From positions 1 through 44,257 of the forward strand of contig NZ_BOQD01000003.1 in NCBI RefSeq assembly GCF_018332515.1: 44,257 nucleotides of DNA, written 5' to 3'. Below the pieces are notes generated by a model. It saw only the letters and a list, made by a program, of their open reading frames with translations, searched no databases and was not told the DNA's origin. Position 1 is the stretch's first letter; each line of letters starts with the position of its first letter. Below, one piece after another: positions 21,520-29,168 of this stretch. This DNA is from Bacillus hominis. Lineage in GTDB: Bacteria; Bacillota; Bacilli; Bacillales; Bacillaceae_G. Both the position numbers and the translations under genes were made by a program.

Positions 21520-22212
21520 ATGAGAATAGAGATGAAAAAAGTTTTAATAGTTGAAGATGAACAGATTATCCGAGAGACTGTAGCCCATTATTTCTCGCAT
21601 GATGGATATGAAGTAATTACAGCGGAAGATGGTCAAATTGGGCTAGATTTGTTTGCTGAACAAGAGCATAATATCAGTTTAGTTATTTTGGATATTATGC
21701 TCCCATTAATGGATGGATGGTCAGTGTGTAGACGTATTCGAAAGAATTCTAATGTTCCTATTATCCTATTAACGGCACGAAGTGATGAAGATGATACGTT
21801 ACTTGGATTTGAACTTGGGGCAGACGATTATGTAACAAAACCATTTAAACCGTCTATTTTATTAGCGAGAGCAAAACGTTTGTTCAAAGATACAAATCAA
21901 CAAGTACAATATCAGGACTGTATTAATTTATGTGGTATTCGCTTAGATAAATCAGCACGTTCTGTTTCAATAGATGGACAAAAAATAGATTTTACACATA
22001 CAGAATATGAAATTTTACACTCTTTAATGCAACACAAGGAACAAGTACTATCAAGAGAGCAGTTAATCACAAATATTTGGGGATACGATTATGATGGAGA
22101 TGATAAAACACTAACTGCACATATGCGTAATGTACGATTAAAACTTGGTGAGAAAGCAAAACACATTATTACAGTTGTTCGTACGGGTTATAAATTTGAG
22201 GTAGAAAAATGA
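21520..22212 (+). CDS. OmpR/PhoB-family response regulator
   Basis: The N-terminal receiver has the acidic pair in VEDE (Glu12, Asp13), phospho-acceptor Asp58 in VILDIMLPLMDGW, Thr in LLTAR and Lys in DDYVTKPF. The C-terminal winged helix ends with the usual VRTGYKFE strand. It should bind DNA as a phosphorylated dimer. The start could be 21520 or the internal ATG at 21532 (MKKVLIVEDE); neither has a strong ribosome binding site. Its stop overlaps the kinase start (ATGA at 22209-22212), so translation of the two is coupled. It follows the C39-like peptidase, which is the obvious first candidate target or partner. Since the partner kinase frame is broken, its phosphorylation may now depend on another kinase. 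Confidence 0.93.
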   Translation: MRIEMKKVLIVEDEQIIRETVAHYFSHDGYEVITAEDGQIGLDLFAEQEHNISLVILDIMLPLMDGWSVCRRIRKNSNVPIILLTARSDEDDTLLGFELGADDYVTKPFKPSILLARAKRLFKDTNQQVQYQDCINLCGIRLDKSARSVSIDGQKIDFTHTEYEILHSLMQHKEQVLSREQLITNIWGYDYDGDDKTLTAHMRNVRLKLGEKAKHIITVVRTGYKFEVEK

Positions 22213-24054
22213 TGAGAAAGAAGATTGTGTTTCAGTTATTTTCTCTTACCTTTTTACTATGTTGCATGATTATCGCAGCTATCTTTTTCGGACAAATGTA
22301 TGTGATGAAATACTTATATATAGATAAAGAAAAAGAAAATGTTCAGAAGCAATTACAACGGTACTATACATTTTATGAAGCTCATAAACAGGATGAAAAT
22401 ACACTCCAGAGGAAGGAACTCTCGTATGCTAATCAGCAGGGTATTATGATTGCTAGGCTCGATAAAGAAGCCAATATCAAGAAATTACCATCAGGAGATC
22501 ATTATATAAAAACAGTTGATAAAAATGATTCGAGTCGATCCTCTAAGGTTGTGTTTAATAATTTAATCAATGCAAAGAAAGATATGGATCCTAATTTCAG
22601 TATATTAATTACAAGTTTACTCAATAAAACGACTAAACTAGCTATCATGGATACAGTAAGTAAAAGATCGAATAAAGACATAGTGATTCCTACAACATTG
22701 AGAATAAAAGGTTATGATGGAAATTTTGTTGCACCTACTTATTATCAGATTGATAAATATATGATGTCTGGTGCTAAAAATGGTATGAAGGTTTTTTCAA
22801 AAGAAGAAAGTGAGAAATATTATTTCTTAGAGGGAATTGTAACAGAGATAAATTTCCCAGTTTACTTCAATTCAAAAATGAATAATACATTGTATAGTAA
22901 TGAGGTGTTTGCAAATCGTATTTTGCAATTTCAATCGGAATGGATCAGCGATAAAGTGAAATTACAAGGAGACGAATGGGTTCAGAATGAAATCAGTATA
23001 GATGGAATCAAGTATCTAGAAACGATAAAACCACTCATGCAAAATGGACAAGTAAATGAATTCATTTATACATTGTCTTCGTTACAACCGATTACAAAAG
23101 TGACAGATGTAATGAGTGATTATTATATATATTATAGCATTTGTGCTGATTCTATCGCTGGTTGTATGTTTATATTATTCAAGAATTATTACCAAACCAT
23201 TACTAAAAATTAATGAAGCAACGAAAAAAATAATGCAATTTCAATTTCAAGATAAGCTTTCTATCAAATCAAAAAATGAAATTGGTGAGCTTTCCTCTAA
23301 TATTAATCAACTCTCAGAAAGAATGGAAGGATATATCAATCAGTTAAAAACAGACTTAGAAAAAGAGAAAAAATTAGAACAGACACGAAAAGATTTCATT
23401 GCAGGCGTTTCGCATGAATTAAAAACGCCACTCAGTGTCATGCAAATATCTGCATCTATGCTGCAAGATGGAATCGCGCCTGAAATGAATCAATATTATT
23501 GGGAAGCATTAGAAAAAGAAATAGAGAAAATGAATGTGTTAATAGATGAAATGTTGAATTTGGCTAAATATGAATCCGGAACGTACCAAATACAGATGGA
23601 GCAGGTTAATATAGGGAATTTAATTCAAAAGGCAGCAAAAGATTTACAAGTTCAAATTAAAGAAAAATCACTACACATCAAATTAAATATAGATAATGTT
23701 TGTGTTAAAGGTAAAACACATCTGTTAGAACAGGTCATAACAAACTTGTTTACCAACGCGATTCGCTATACAGATGCGAATCGAACCATTGTGATAGATG
23801 TAAACGAGAAACAACATGACGTATATATAGGGTTTGAAAATAAAGGGGCACATATAGCAGAAGAAAACATAGATAAAATATGGGATCAATTCTATAGAGT
23901 GGATAAATCAAGAAAAAGAGTATATGGTGGAACGGGTCTTGGACTTTCAATTGTAAAAAATATATTAGATTTACATAATGTAAAGTACGGTGTAACTAAT
24001 ACAAAAGATGGGGTATTGTTCTACTTCCATTTAGAAAAATGGGATACAAAGTAG
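22209..24054 (+). pseudogene. Sensor histidine kinase, frame broken in the second membrane helix
   Basis: The first part (22209-23213) encodes a membrane helix (about residues 8-30) and a roughly 260-residue extracellular sensor. The second part (readable from 23116 to 24054) encodes the second membrane helix, a HAMP region after IITKPL, the H-box FIAGVSHELKTPLS, the N-box ITNLFTNAIRYT and the G-box GGTGLGLSIVKN. The two frames join exactly if one TA unit is added to the (TA)4 run at 23124-23131, giving DYYIYIIAFVLILSL and a 615-residue kinase. Everything else is intact, so the break is recent, reversible by slippage, or a sequence error. The kinase overlaps the response regulator by four bases. 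As written, sensor and catalytic parts are separate polypeptides; a GTG at 23116 could start the second. Confidence 0.85.
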
Positions 24055-24204
24055 TAAGATGTAACATTGATATTATAGATTTTACTGTGGTGTTAAAGGC
24101 GATTTACATTCATATAAATTATTTTTAAAAAGGTGCGGAGTCAACTGAAATGTACCCTTTAAAATGGACAGTTTAATAAAAAAAAACTGAAAAATCAAGC
24201 CCGG

Positions 24205-24243
24205 AAAAGATGGTTCCGATATTCAATCGGAATCATCTTTTTT
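24205..24243 (+). terminator. Terminator of the peptidase/two-component operon
   Basis: AAAGATG-TTCCGAT pairs with ATCGGAA-CATCTTT around a short loop, followed by TTTTTT. It lies about 150 bases after the kinase stop and closes the rightward operon. Confidence 0.8.
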
Positions 24244-24386
24244 AATGTTCACTGATAACGATTATAATTATACCCCTCCATCTATTAATGGTATCTTTAG
24301 TAAAGTTGAAGAATATGTAGGCTAAAGCGTCCATAGCGTTGCTTTTTTTGGTTATATAAGGGTAATATCATATAGGAGTAGAGGCC

Positions 24387-24492
24387 ATGCATATTTGCAC
24401 CAGAACCGGTTAAAATTAAGGTGGTTCAGTTAGAGAAAGGAACTTTATGGTATCATTTTAGCGAGTTTATTTATATTAAACTATATAAATAA
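24387..24492 (+). pseudogene. Copy A of the first small protein, frame lost at the start
   Basis: After the ATG at 24387 the conserved frame is shifted by one base. From 24391 it reads IFAPEPVKIKVVQLEKGTLW and ends at 24492, matching copy B (IFAKEPVKIKIVQLEEGTLW) with mostly conservative changes. That protein-level conservation shows this was the real coding frame. In copy A no start codon is in frame with it, so it is probably dead. Confidence 0.5.
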
Positions 24493-24510
24493 GAAGTTGC
24501 ATAAAGGTAA

Positions 24511-24720
24511 GTAAATATTATAATTGATTTTGAACCATTTAATCCAACAATAAATGACATAGCGATCAAACTTACTATGGTACTTTTTATACCGTTATTC
24601 TTAGCCTTGCTTATCAAAGTCATACTTATGAAATTTATGAGAGAATCGATTGCTGGCAGACTAGCATATCTATCTTGTCTATTTTTTATGTACTATGTAT
24701 TTAAATTTGTTACAGAGTAG
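24511..24720 (+). pseudogene. Copy A of the 69-residue small membrane protein, start codon lost
   Basis: All 69 codons are open and closely match copy B at 26944-27153 (NDIAIKL, LFIPLF, KVILMKFMRES, FFMYYVFKFVTE). The GTG used as start in copy B is GTA here. Either the copy is silent, or both copies start at the shared ATT-ATA-ATT a few codons later, which would be unusual. Two hydrophobic segments indicate a small membrane protein of unknown role. Confidence 0.5.
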
Positions 24721-24825
24721 AAAGACATCTTAGGATGTCTTTTCTTTATAAATAACAGTAATGTAGTATTTAAGCCTATACGTTCACACAAGATTACATG
24801 TATTTAGTTCTGTATATCAATAAAG

Positions 24826-24960
24826 TTTTGGAACTTGATTTTCTTATCCAATCAAGTTCCAAAAAACTCTAAACTAAAAACTTATAAAGAATCTTTGATA
24901 AATAGCCATTATTATAAATTTTGTAGGTACTTTCATGTCTTAATAACAGGACATGAAAGT
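24826..24960. repeat. Two strong inverted repeats before the zinc-ribbon gene pair
   Basis: TTTTGGAACTTGATT (24826-24840) pairs perfectly with 24850-24864, a 15-base-pair stem. ACTTTCATGTC (24929-24939) pairs with 24950-24960, an 11-base-pair stem. Each is followed by a CTCTAAAC or GTCTAAAC sequence that also occurs near 20344 and, inverted, near 27300. No gene is visible from 24830 to 25134; the promoter of the next gene should lie after the second stem. Confidence 0.6.
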
Positions 24961-25134
24961 CTAAACCTTTTGAACATAGGACAAAAAACTCTTAACTACT
25001 TAGCCAGTAATATCTTTAACTTATTTTATTATAATAGATGAAAATAATGATAAAATTATACCTTTTTCCTAATTGCACGTGTGAATATTCTGATACAATA
25101 GAATTAAATAAATTTAAAGTTAGGGTGAAACGTA

Positions 25135-25437
25135 ATGTGGGATAGTCATTTCCATGGTACTCCAAGTAAAGTGATAGTTGAAGAGATTTCTTCGGAAAAC
25201 AATAGTGATAAAACTTTTAAAGTTGGACAAATATATTCACATCCATTATATGTTTATAAGCTAGAAATTTCTAAAATTGAAGCGTATAAAGGTGAAAGTT
25301 ATAGTTATAGAAATGCTTCTATATTTGTAAAGCCTTGCTTTTTTAATAGGGAAAATGAAATTGTTAAATTAGATGAGTATGAGATGACTACAGAAGAATT
25401 GAACGCAGACAAATGGTGGATTGAATCAGAAAAATAG
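25135..25437 (+). CDS. Hypothetical protein, 100 residues
   Basis: I do not recognise this gene. The ATG follows AGGGTG with about seven bases spacing. The protein is soluble-looking and rich in Lys, Glu, Ser and Tyr, with no signal peptide, membrane segment or metal motif; it begins MWDSHFHGTPSKVIVEE and has a Phe/Tyr-rich centre. Its stop lies 13 bases before the start of the zinc-ribbon gene, whose ribosome binding site overlaps its end, so the two are almost certainly one operon and may act together. The pair sits between two direct repeats, which suggests it arrived as cargo. Confidence 0.7.
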   Translation: MWDSHFHGTPSKVIVEEISSENNSDKTFKVGQIYSHPLYVYKLEISKIEAYKGESYSYRNASIFVKPCFFNRENEIVKLDEYEMTTEELNADKWWIESEK

Positions 25438-25450
25438 AGGTGAGAATACT

Positions 25451-26461
25451 ATGATTAATTTACTTATAAATACAGGTCTTTCTAAAAAGCTGTTAAGTGA
25501 ATGGCATCCTATCAAGAATGGTCACTTGAATCCTGAAGATATTACATATGGAAGTTACGAATATATTTGGTGGGAGTGCTCTGAGGGACATGTTTGGGGA
25601 TCAACTCCTAATGATAGGCTGAAAGTTGAAGATGAGCTTTGTCCAAAGTGTATGAAGAAAAAGCAGCAGCTAGATAAATTAAACAATGTTAATAAAATAG
25701 AAGCTAAATCACTTAGATGTATTGATCCAGATTTATCTAAGCAATGGAATTTCAAAAGAAATGCAGATGTAACACCTGATAATGAGATGATTGATGAAGA
25801 GAATTGGAATGTTAGATGGTGGATATGTGGTAAGGGTCATGAGTGGAAGGAGTCTGTTAGAAGTAGACTTCATGATAAAACTGTGTGTCCATACTGTTCA
25901 AATAAGAAAGTTTGCAAAGACAACTCATTAGCAACAATGTATCCAGAGATAGCAAAGGAGTTTTGTATCTTTGACACATGTTATCGGCAGAAATTCCGAA
26001 ATCCATATGAGGCAATTTATACTTCAAATGAAGAAGTAATGTGGGTTTGTAAAGAAGGTCATATGTGGAGAGAAAAAATAAATTTAAGAGTGAAAAATGG
26101 TAAGGGATGTAGAACTTGTGAAAAGTATCAACAGTCAATTGCTCTTCATAACCCAGAAATAGCAAAAGAATGGCATCCTACAAAGAATAAAGAAGTATAT
26201 GGTGTAACAACACCAGAGGAGACATCTACCAGATGTAACGAAAGAGCATGGTGGATTTGTGGTAAGTGTGGACATGAATATAAAGCAATGGTCAAAGCTA
26301 GACATGAAGGGGCTGCAAAATGTCCGTCATGTTATCCTCCAGAACCAAGGGTAAGAAAAAAGAAAAGAGAAGCTTTATTTCAAACTTATAATAAGATGGA
26401 AGATAATAGGGTTATCTTTGAGAAGAATTTAAGAGGAAAATTTAAAGATAGTGAAGGATAG
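25451..26461 (+). CDS. Four-repeat zinc-ribbon protein (PF14311/DUF4379-like)
   Basis: The 336-residue protein is built from four similar units of about 65-80 residues. Each has a Trp/Cys start (WWECSEGHVW, WWICGKGHEW, MWVCKEGHMW, WWICGKCGHEY) and closes with a CxxC pair (CPKC, CPYC, CRTC, CPSC). Each is also linked to a segment like LSEWHPIKNG or IAKEWHPTKN. This is the treble-clef 'probable zinc-ribbon' repeat often found alone or fused to nuclease-like domains. Here I see no nuclease motif; the tail (after about residue 295) is Lys/Arg-rich and could bind nucleic acid. The start at 25451 is chosen because GAGGTGAG lies six bases upstream; the longer frame from a TTG at 25421 overlaps the upstream gene. 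Function is unknown; DNA or RNA binding is inferred. Confidence 0.85.
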   Translation: MINLLINTGLSKKLLSEWHPIKNGHLNPEDITYGSYEYIWWECSEGHVWGSTPNDRLKVEDELCPKCMKKKQQLDKLNNVNKIEAKSLRCIDPDLSKQWNFKRNADVTPDNEMIDEENWNVRWWICGKGHEWKESVRSRLHDKTVCPYCSNKKVCKDNSLATMYPEIAKEFCIFDTCYRQKFRNPYEAIYTSNEEVMWVCKEGHMWREKINLRVKNGKGCRTCEKYQQSIALHNPEIAKEWHPTKNKEVYGVTTPEETSTRCNERAWWICGKCGHEYKAMVKARHEGAAKCPSCYPPEPRVRKKKREALFQTYNKMEDNRVIFEKNLRGKFKDSEG

Positions 26462-26496
26462 CTTGAAATCTTTTTTCAAATTTGTGCTGGGAAGCT

Positions 26497-26537
26497 AAAA
26501 AACTAAAAAAGTGTCCTTTTTGCTTTTTTAGTTTTTT
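26497..26537 (+). terminator. Terminator of the zinc-ribbon operon
   Basis: A perfect 15-base-pair A/T-rich stem (AAAAAACTAAAAAAG with its complement at 26523-26537), 35 bases after the zinc-ribbon stop. Its ends are T-rich on both strands. Confidence 0.75.
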
Positions 26538-26569
26538 ACATTTTATTTTGTGGAAATGAATTTAAATAA

Positions 26570-26645
26570 AAGCACCTATAAATCTCTAAGGTGCTTATTT
26601 TACTATATCTAGACCTTGCTATTTTGTGTAGCAAGGTCTTTTATT
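26570..26645 (+). terminator. Two further stem-loops, the second a clear terminator
   Basis: AAGCACCT pairs with AGGTGCTT (26570-26596). AGACCTTGCTA pairs with TAGCAAGGTCT (26611-26639) and is followed by TTTTATT. Together with the hairpin at 26497 this makes three in 150 bases, separating the zinc-ribbon operon from repeat copy B. Confidence 0.65.
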
Positions 26646-26810
26646 ATATGTTCTATTTATAAAGTGAATTTAGTACGATAGAACATTTTCAATACTCCTA
26701 GAAATCATAGCAGTGCTTTTTTGTTATAAAGGATAATATTATATAGGAGTAGAAGCCATGCATATGACAAAAAAGAACAATTTCGGTAGGAATCCTGATT
26801 GTTCCCTGAA

Positions 26811-26924
26811 ATGCGTCTTATATTTGCAAAAGAACCGGTTAAAATTAAGATTGTTCAGTTGGAGGAAGGAACCTTATGGTATCTTTTTAGCGAGTTTATT
26901 TGTATAATTTTATTCTTTAAATAG
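26811..26924 (+). CDS. Small membrane-associated protein, 37 residues
   Basis: The frame MRLIFAKEPVKIKIVQLEEG continues with a hydrophobic tail (FICIILFFK) that could insert in the membrane. Coding is supported by conservation of this frame in copy A at 24391-24492. A good ribosome binding site (GGAG at about 26744) serves the ATG at 26758, which opens a different, 49-codon frame ending at about 26907. Near 26811 there is no clear site, so the 50-base insertion may have separated the gene from its ribosome binding site. I do not recognise the family. Confidence 0.4.
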   Translation: MRLIFAKEPVKIKIVQLEEGTLWYLFSEFICIILFFK

Positions 26925-26943
26925 AACGATAAGAGAAAGGTAA

Positions 26944-27153
26944 GTGAATATTATAATTAATTTCGAACCATTTAATCCAATAATGAATGACATAGCGATC
27001 AAACTTGCTATGGTACTATTTATACCGTTATTCTTAGCATTGCTTGTCAAAGTCATACTTATGAAATTTATGAGAGAATCCGTTGCTGGCAGGCTAGCCT
27101 ATCTATCTTGTCTATTTTTTATGTACTATGTATTTAAATTTGTTACAGAATAG
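26944..27153 (+). CDS. Small two-helix membrane protein, 69 residues
   Basis: A GTG start after GAGAAAGG (spacing only three bases) opens a protein with two hydrophobic segments (LAMVLFIPLFLALLVKVI and LSCLFFMYYVFKF) around a basic loop. It starts 20 bases after the preceding small frame, as in copy A, and is followed by a terminator (27156-27178). Size and topology resemble holins or small plasmid membrane proteins, but I cannot assign it. The short spacing leaves open an unusual start a few codons further in. Confidence 0.55.
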   Translation: MNIIINFEPFNPIMNDIAIKLAMVLFIPLFLALLVKVILMKFMRESVAGRLAYLSCLFFMYYVFKFVTE

Positions 27154-27155
27154 AT

Positions 27156-27178
27156 AGGCATCTTAGGATGCCTTTTTT
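27156..27178 (+). terminator. Terminator after the 69-residue membrane protein gene
   Basis: AGGCATC and GATGCCT form a stem with a short loop, followed by TTTTTT, three bases after the stop. The equivalent hairpin follows copy A at about 24723-24746. Confidence 0.8.
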
Positions 27179-27365
27179 ATAAATAAAAGTAACGTAGTAT
27201 TTAAACATATACGTTCACACAAGATCACATGTATTTAGTTCTGTAAATCTATAAAACTTTAGTTTGGATTTTCTTGGCCCAAGCTAGTCCCAAAAATGAG
27301 AGTTTAGAGTTTCATGCCTTTGTACAGTACATTAAGATAGGAGGGGAGTTTAACTCACATTTCCT

Positions 27366-27401
27366 CAACTGTTCGTTAAATTCCGATTTAACGAACAGTT
27401 G
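27366..27401. promoter_or_regulatory. Perfect 16-base-pair palindrome, candidate operator
   Basis: CAACTGTTCGTTAAAT is followed after four bases by its exact complement. It ends 62 bases before the ATG of the next gene and just upstream of a possible -10 (TATAAT at 27443-27448). There is no T-run, so a protein-binding site is more likely than a terminator. Its core recurs at 27971-27994. Confidence 0.55.
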
Positions 27402-27463
27402 GTATTGTCTTATTTATATGTTATGATGTTATTGTCATATACTATAATTTGAGGAGAATTGAT

Positions 27464-27868
27464 ATGAAAATTCCTTTTATGAAAGAAAAAATAAAAAAAG
27501 TAGAAAAAAGGTATTTACAAGCAGAAACATTTGTACAACTATTCTGTGGTTTAATTATTCCTAGAATACGCGACGGAAAAGACATTGAGACAGCTTGGAA
27601 TGAAATAAAAGATTACTTTGAGGAACCTCGTTTTAAACATGAAAAAGTATGTTTCAGTAAAGGTTTGAAGTATAATTTTGAAGATCTTATTGAAGCATAC
27701 AATGAGTTATATTACGAAGAAACACCCGTCTACTTCAATTTACTACAGGTATTTAAAGAATACCATGCCTGTGAAAAACAAATATTAGCTGATCAGTTAA
27801 CCATTTATCAGGTAATGAATACAAGAGTACCTTATAGTACAGAGTCCTACTTTCCCAACACTAAATAA
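27464..27868 (+). CDS. Hypothetical protein, 134 residues
   Basis: I do not recognise this gene. GAGGAG lies seven bases before the ATG at 27464, which makes it a better start than the upstream in-frame TTG at 27449. The product is a soluble, mostly helical-looking protein with a basic N-terminus (MKIPFMKEKIKKVEKRY) and no metal motif or membrane segment. It lies between two copies of a palindrome (27366-27401 and 27971-27994) and upstream of a nuclease-like gene. A hairpin at 27996-28025 follows it. Shared control with the nuclease gene is a reasonable inference. Confidence 0.7.
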   Translation: MKIPFMKEKIKKVEKRYLQAETFVQLFCGLIIPRIRDGKDIETAWNEIKDYFEEPRFKHEKVCFSKGLKYNFEDLIEAYNELYYEETPVYFNLLQVFKEYHACEKQILADQLTIYQVMNTRVPYSTESYFPNTK

Positions 27869-27970
27869 TAGTTTGTAAATGTTATATTGTGAATGACGTA
27901 TGAATCATCCATAATGAAATTTTCAAGCGAATTAGTAAATAGAATATGATTTTAAAACCACAAGAACATT

Positions 27971-28025
27971 TGTTCGTTAAAATTGTATTTAACGTGAAGA
28001 ATAGATAGCTGTTTTTCTATTCTTC
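27971..28025. promoter_or_regulatory. Second palindrome core plus stem-loop before the nuclease gene
   Basis: TGTTCGTTAAA and TTTAACG (27971-27994) repeat the core of the palindrome at 27366, ending about 61 bases before the ATG at 28056. Immediately after is GAAGAATAG/CTATTCTTC (27996-28025), then a possible -10 TATAAT at 28029-28034. I read this as a control region for the nuclease-like gene; the stem-loop could also end the upstream transcript. Confidence 0.45.
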
Positions 28026-28055
28026 GTATATAATCAAATTTCCCACTATGAAAGG

Positions 28056-29141
28056 ATGTTTATTACTGTGAGACCTAATTTTGTAGATATTGTAGGGTAT
28101 CAGTTTGAAAAAGTTCATACAGGTGCTATAAAATGGTTGTTAGACTCAAGCAATAAATTGATTGATCACACCGAAAAATCAAATGTGCTTCGCAATTTAT
28201 ATAAAACGTGTGGCATCCTCCCCCCTTTCAAAAGTTCGGATATTAATTTTATAGAGTGTAAACCAGAATTTTCTATCGGAAGTGGAAAAAGAGTGGATCT
28301 TGTTATTGAAATAACACTAAATAATCGTGACCTAAAATATATAGTAATCGAAATGAAAGTTGACACTATAGCTAAAGAAGACCAACTTACTGCCACCTAC
28401 GATGGTTTTCACAGCAGCGAAGATGCTATATTTATTCTTTTTCTGTTTGGCTCTTCTCAAATTTGTCAGATTCCAAAACATGACCACTTTAATACTTTCT
28501 GCTTAAATGATATCATATCTGCCTTTAATAACATTGATAGTGAGCACTATATATATAGGGATTGGATGGACTCTTTGCATGGCGAGTTAAGAAAAGGTAA
28601 AACCATTAAGGATCTACTTCCTACTTTAACTGATATTAAAAACAAAAATTCTTGGCGCAGGAACGGGTATCGAACACATTTCACTGCATTTTATTACCTT
28701 TACAATCATCTAAAATCCAATTCAAAAAACAAAATAGCCTGGAATATTTACAGTGGTAATAATAATCCAATTATGAATTGGGAATCAGGATGGTTAGATA
28801 AAACCATTTCTAGTAAAACAATAACATTCTATTGGGAATTTAATTATCAAGATCTTATATTAAAAGTTAAATTACCAAAGGAAAAGTATCTTTCAAGTCA
28901 AGAATTACATCAATTAAAATCAAATATTATTTCAATAGTATCTAAAAATCCCGAAATTAAGGGAAATATTGCTCGTAGGCAATCAATACCTAGAGTATAT
29001 AACTCCCTATATAAATGGAAGTTTGACTTTTTAACGGAGAGTTTTGAAGAGATAATGATGAAAGCAGAATTAATTATCCAAAAAATTCATCCCGAATTAA
29101 AAAAATCTAATTGGGAATTTCCCAAAAGTAAATCAGTATAA
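28056..29141 (+). CDS. PD-(D/E)XK nuclease superfamily protein
   Basis: The 361-residue protein has the nuclease core in residues 60-120: Glu67/Glu71 region, then Asp81 in SGKRVDLVIE and the E-x-K pair Glu99/Lys101 in YIVIEMKVD, followed by EDQLTATYDGF, where Gln110 and Tyr fit the QxxxY motif of the PDDEXK_4 type. The rest (about 180-361) is an unassigned Trp- and Lys-rich domain. Such proteins are common in defence and mobile regions; the DNA target is unknown. The start is uncertain: AAAGGA at 28051 overlaps the ATG at 28056 and would better serve the GTG at 28068, losing four residues. A recombinase gene follows after 27 bases, probably in the same operon, and a candidate operator lies upstream. 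Confidence 0.75.
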   Translation: MFITVRPNFVDIVGYQFEKVHTGAIKWLLDSSNKLIDHTEKSNVLRNLYKTCGILPPFKSSDINFIECKPEFSIGSGKRVDLVIEITLNNRDLKYIVIEMKVDTIAKEDQLTATYDGFHSSEDAIFILFLFGSSQICQIPKHDHFNTFCLNDIISAFNNIDSEHYIYRDWMDSLHGELRKGKTIKDLLPTLTDIKNKNSWRRNGYRTHFTAFYYLYNHLKSNSKNKIAWNIYSGNNNPIMNWESGWLDKTISSKTITFYWEFNYQDLILKVKLPKEKYLSSQELHQLKSNIISIVSKNPEIKGNIARRQSIPRVYNSLYKWKFDFLTESFEEIMMKAELIIQKIHPELKKSNWEFPKSKSV

Positions 29142-29168
29142 TACTCCAAAGTATTAGAGGTGTATAAA

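Larger units (their letters stand above)
24341..24829 (+). repeat. Direct repeat copy A (small membrane protein module, decayed)
   Basis: This stretch is closely similar over its length to 26715-27260, in the same orientation. It keeps the ribosome binding site region (ATAGGAGTAGAGGCC), both small reading frames, the terminator after the second frame (about 24721-24746) and the tail reading ACGTTCACACAAGAT-like sequence. Copies differ by scattered substitutions, and copy A lacks about 50 bases after the first ATG that copy B has. The two copies flank the zinc-ribbon gene pair. Confidence 0.85.
26715..27260 (+). repeat. Direct repeat copy B (small membrane protein module, apparently intact)
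   Basis: Same-orientation partner of 24341-24829. Compared with copy A it carries about 50 extra bases between the ribosome binding site region and the conserved first frame, flanked by ATGC on both sides. Both small frames are open here. Confidence 0.85.

Noticed and set aside
24120-24190. Sequence resembling the terminal part of an IS3-type element (TGTACCC, then AAAATGGACAG)
   Set aside because: Too short; there is no transposase and no matching opposite end in the window.
24835-25041. 68-codon plus-strand frame before the zinc-ribbon pair
   Set aside because: It runs through two inverted repeats, starts without a ribosome binding site and has no protein-like conservation.
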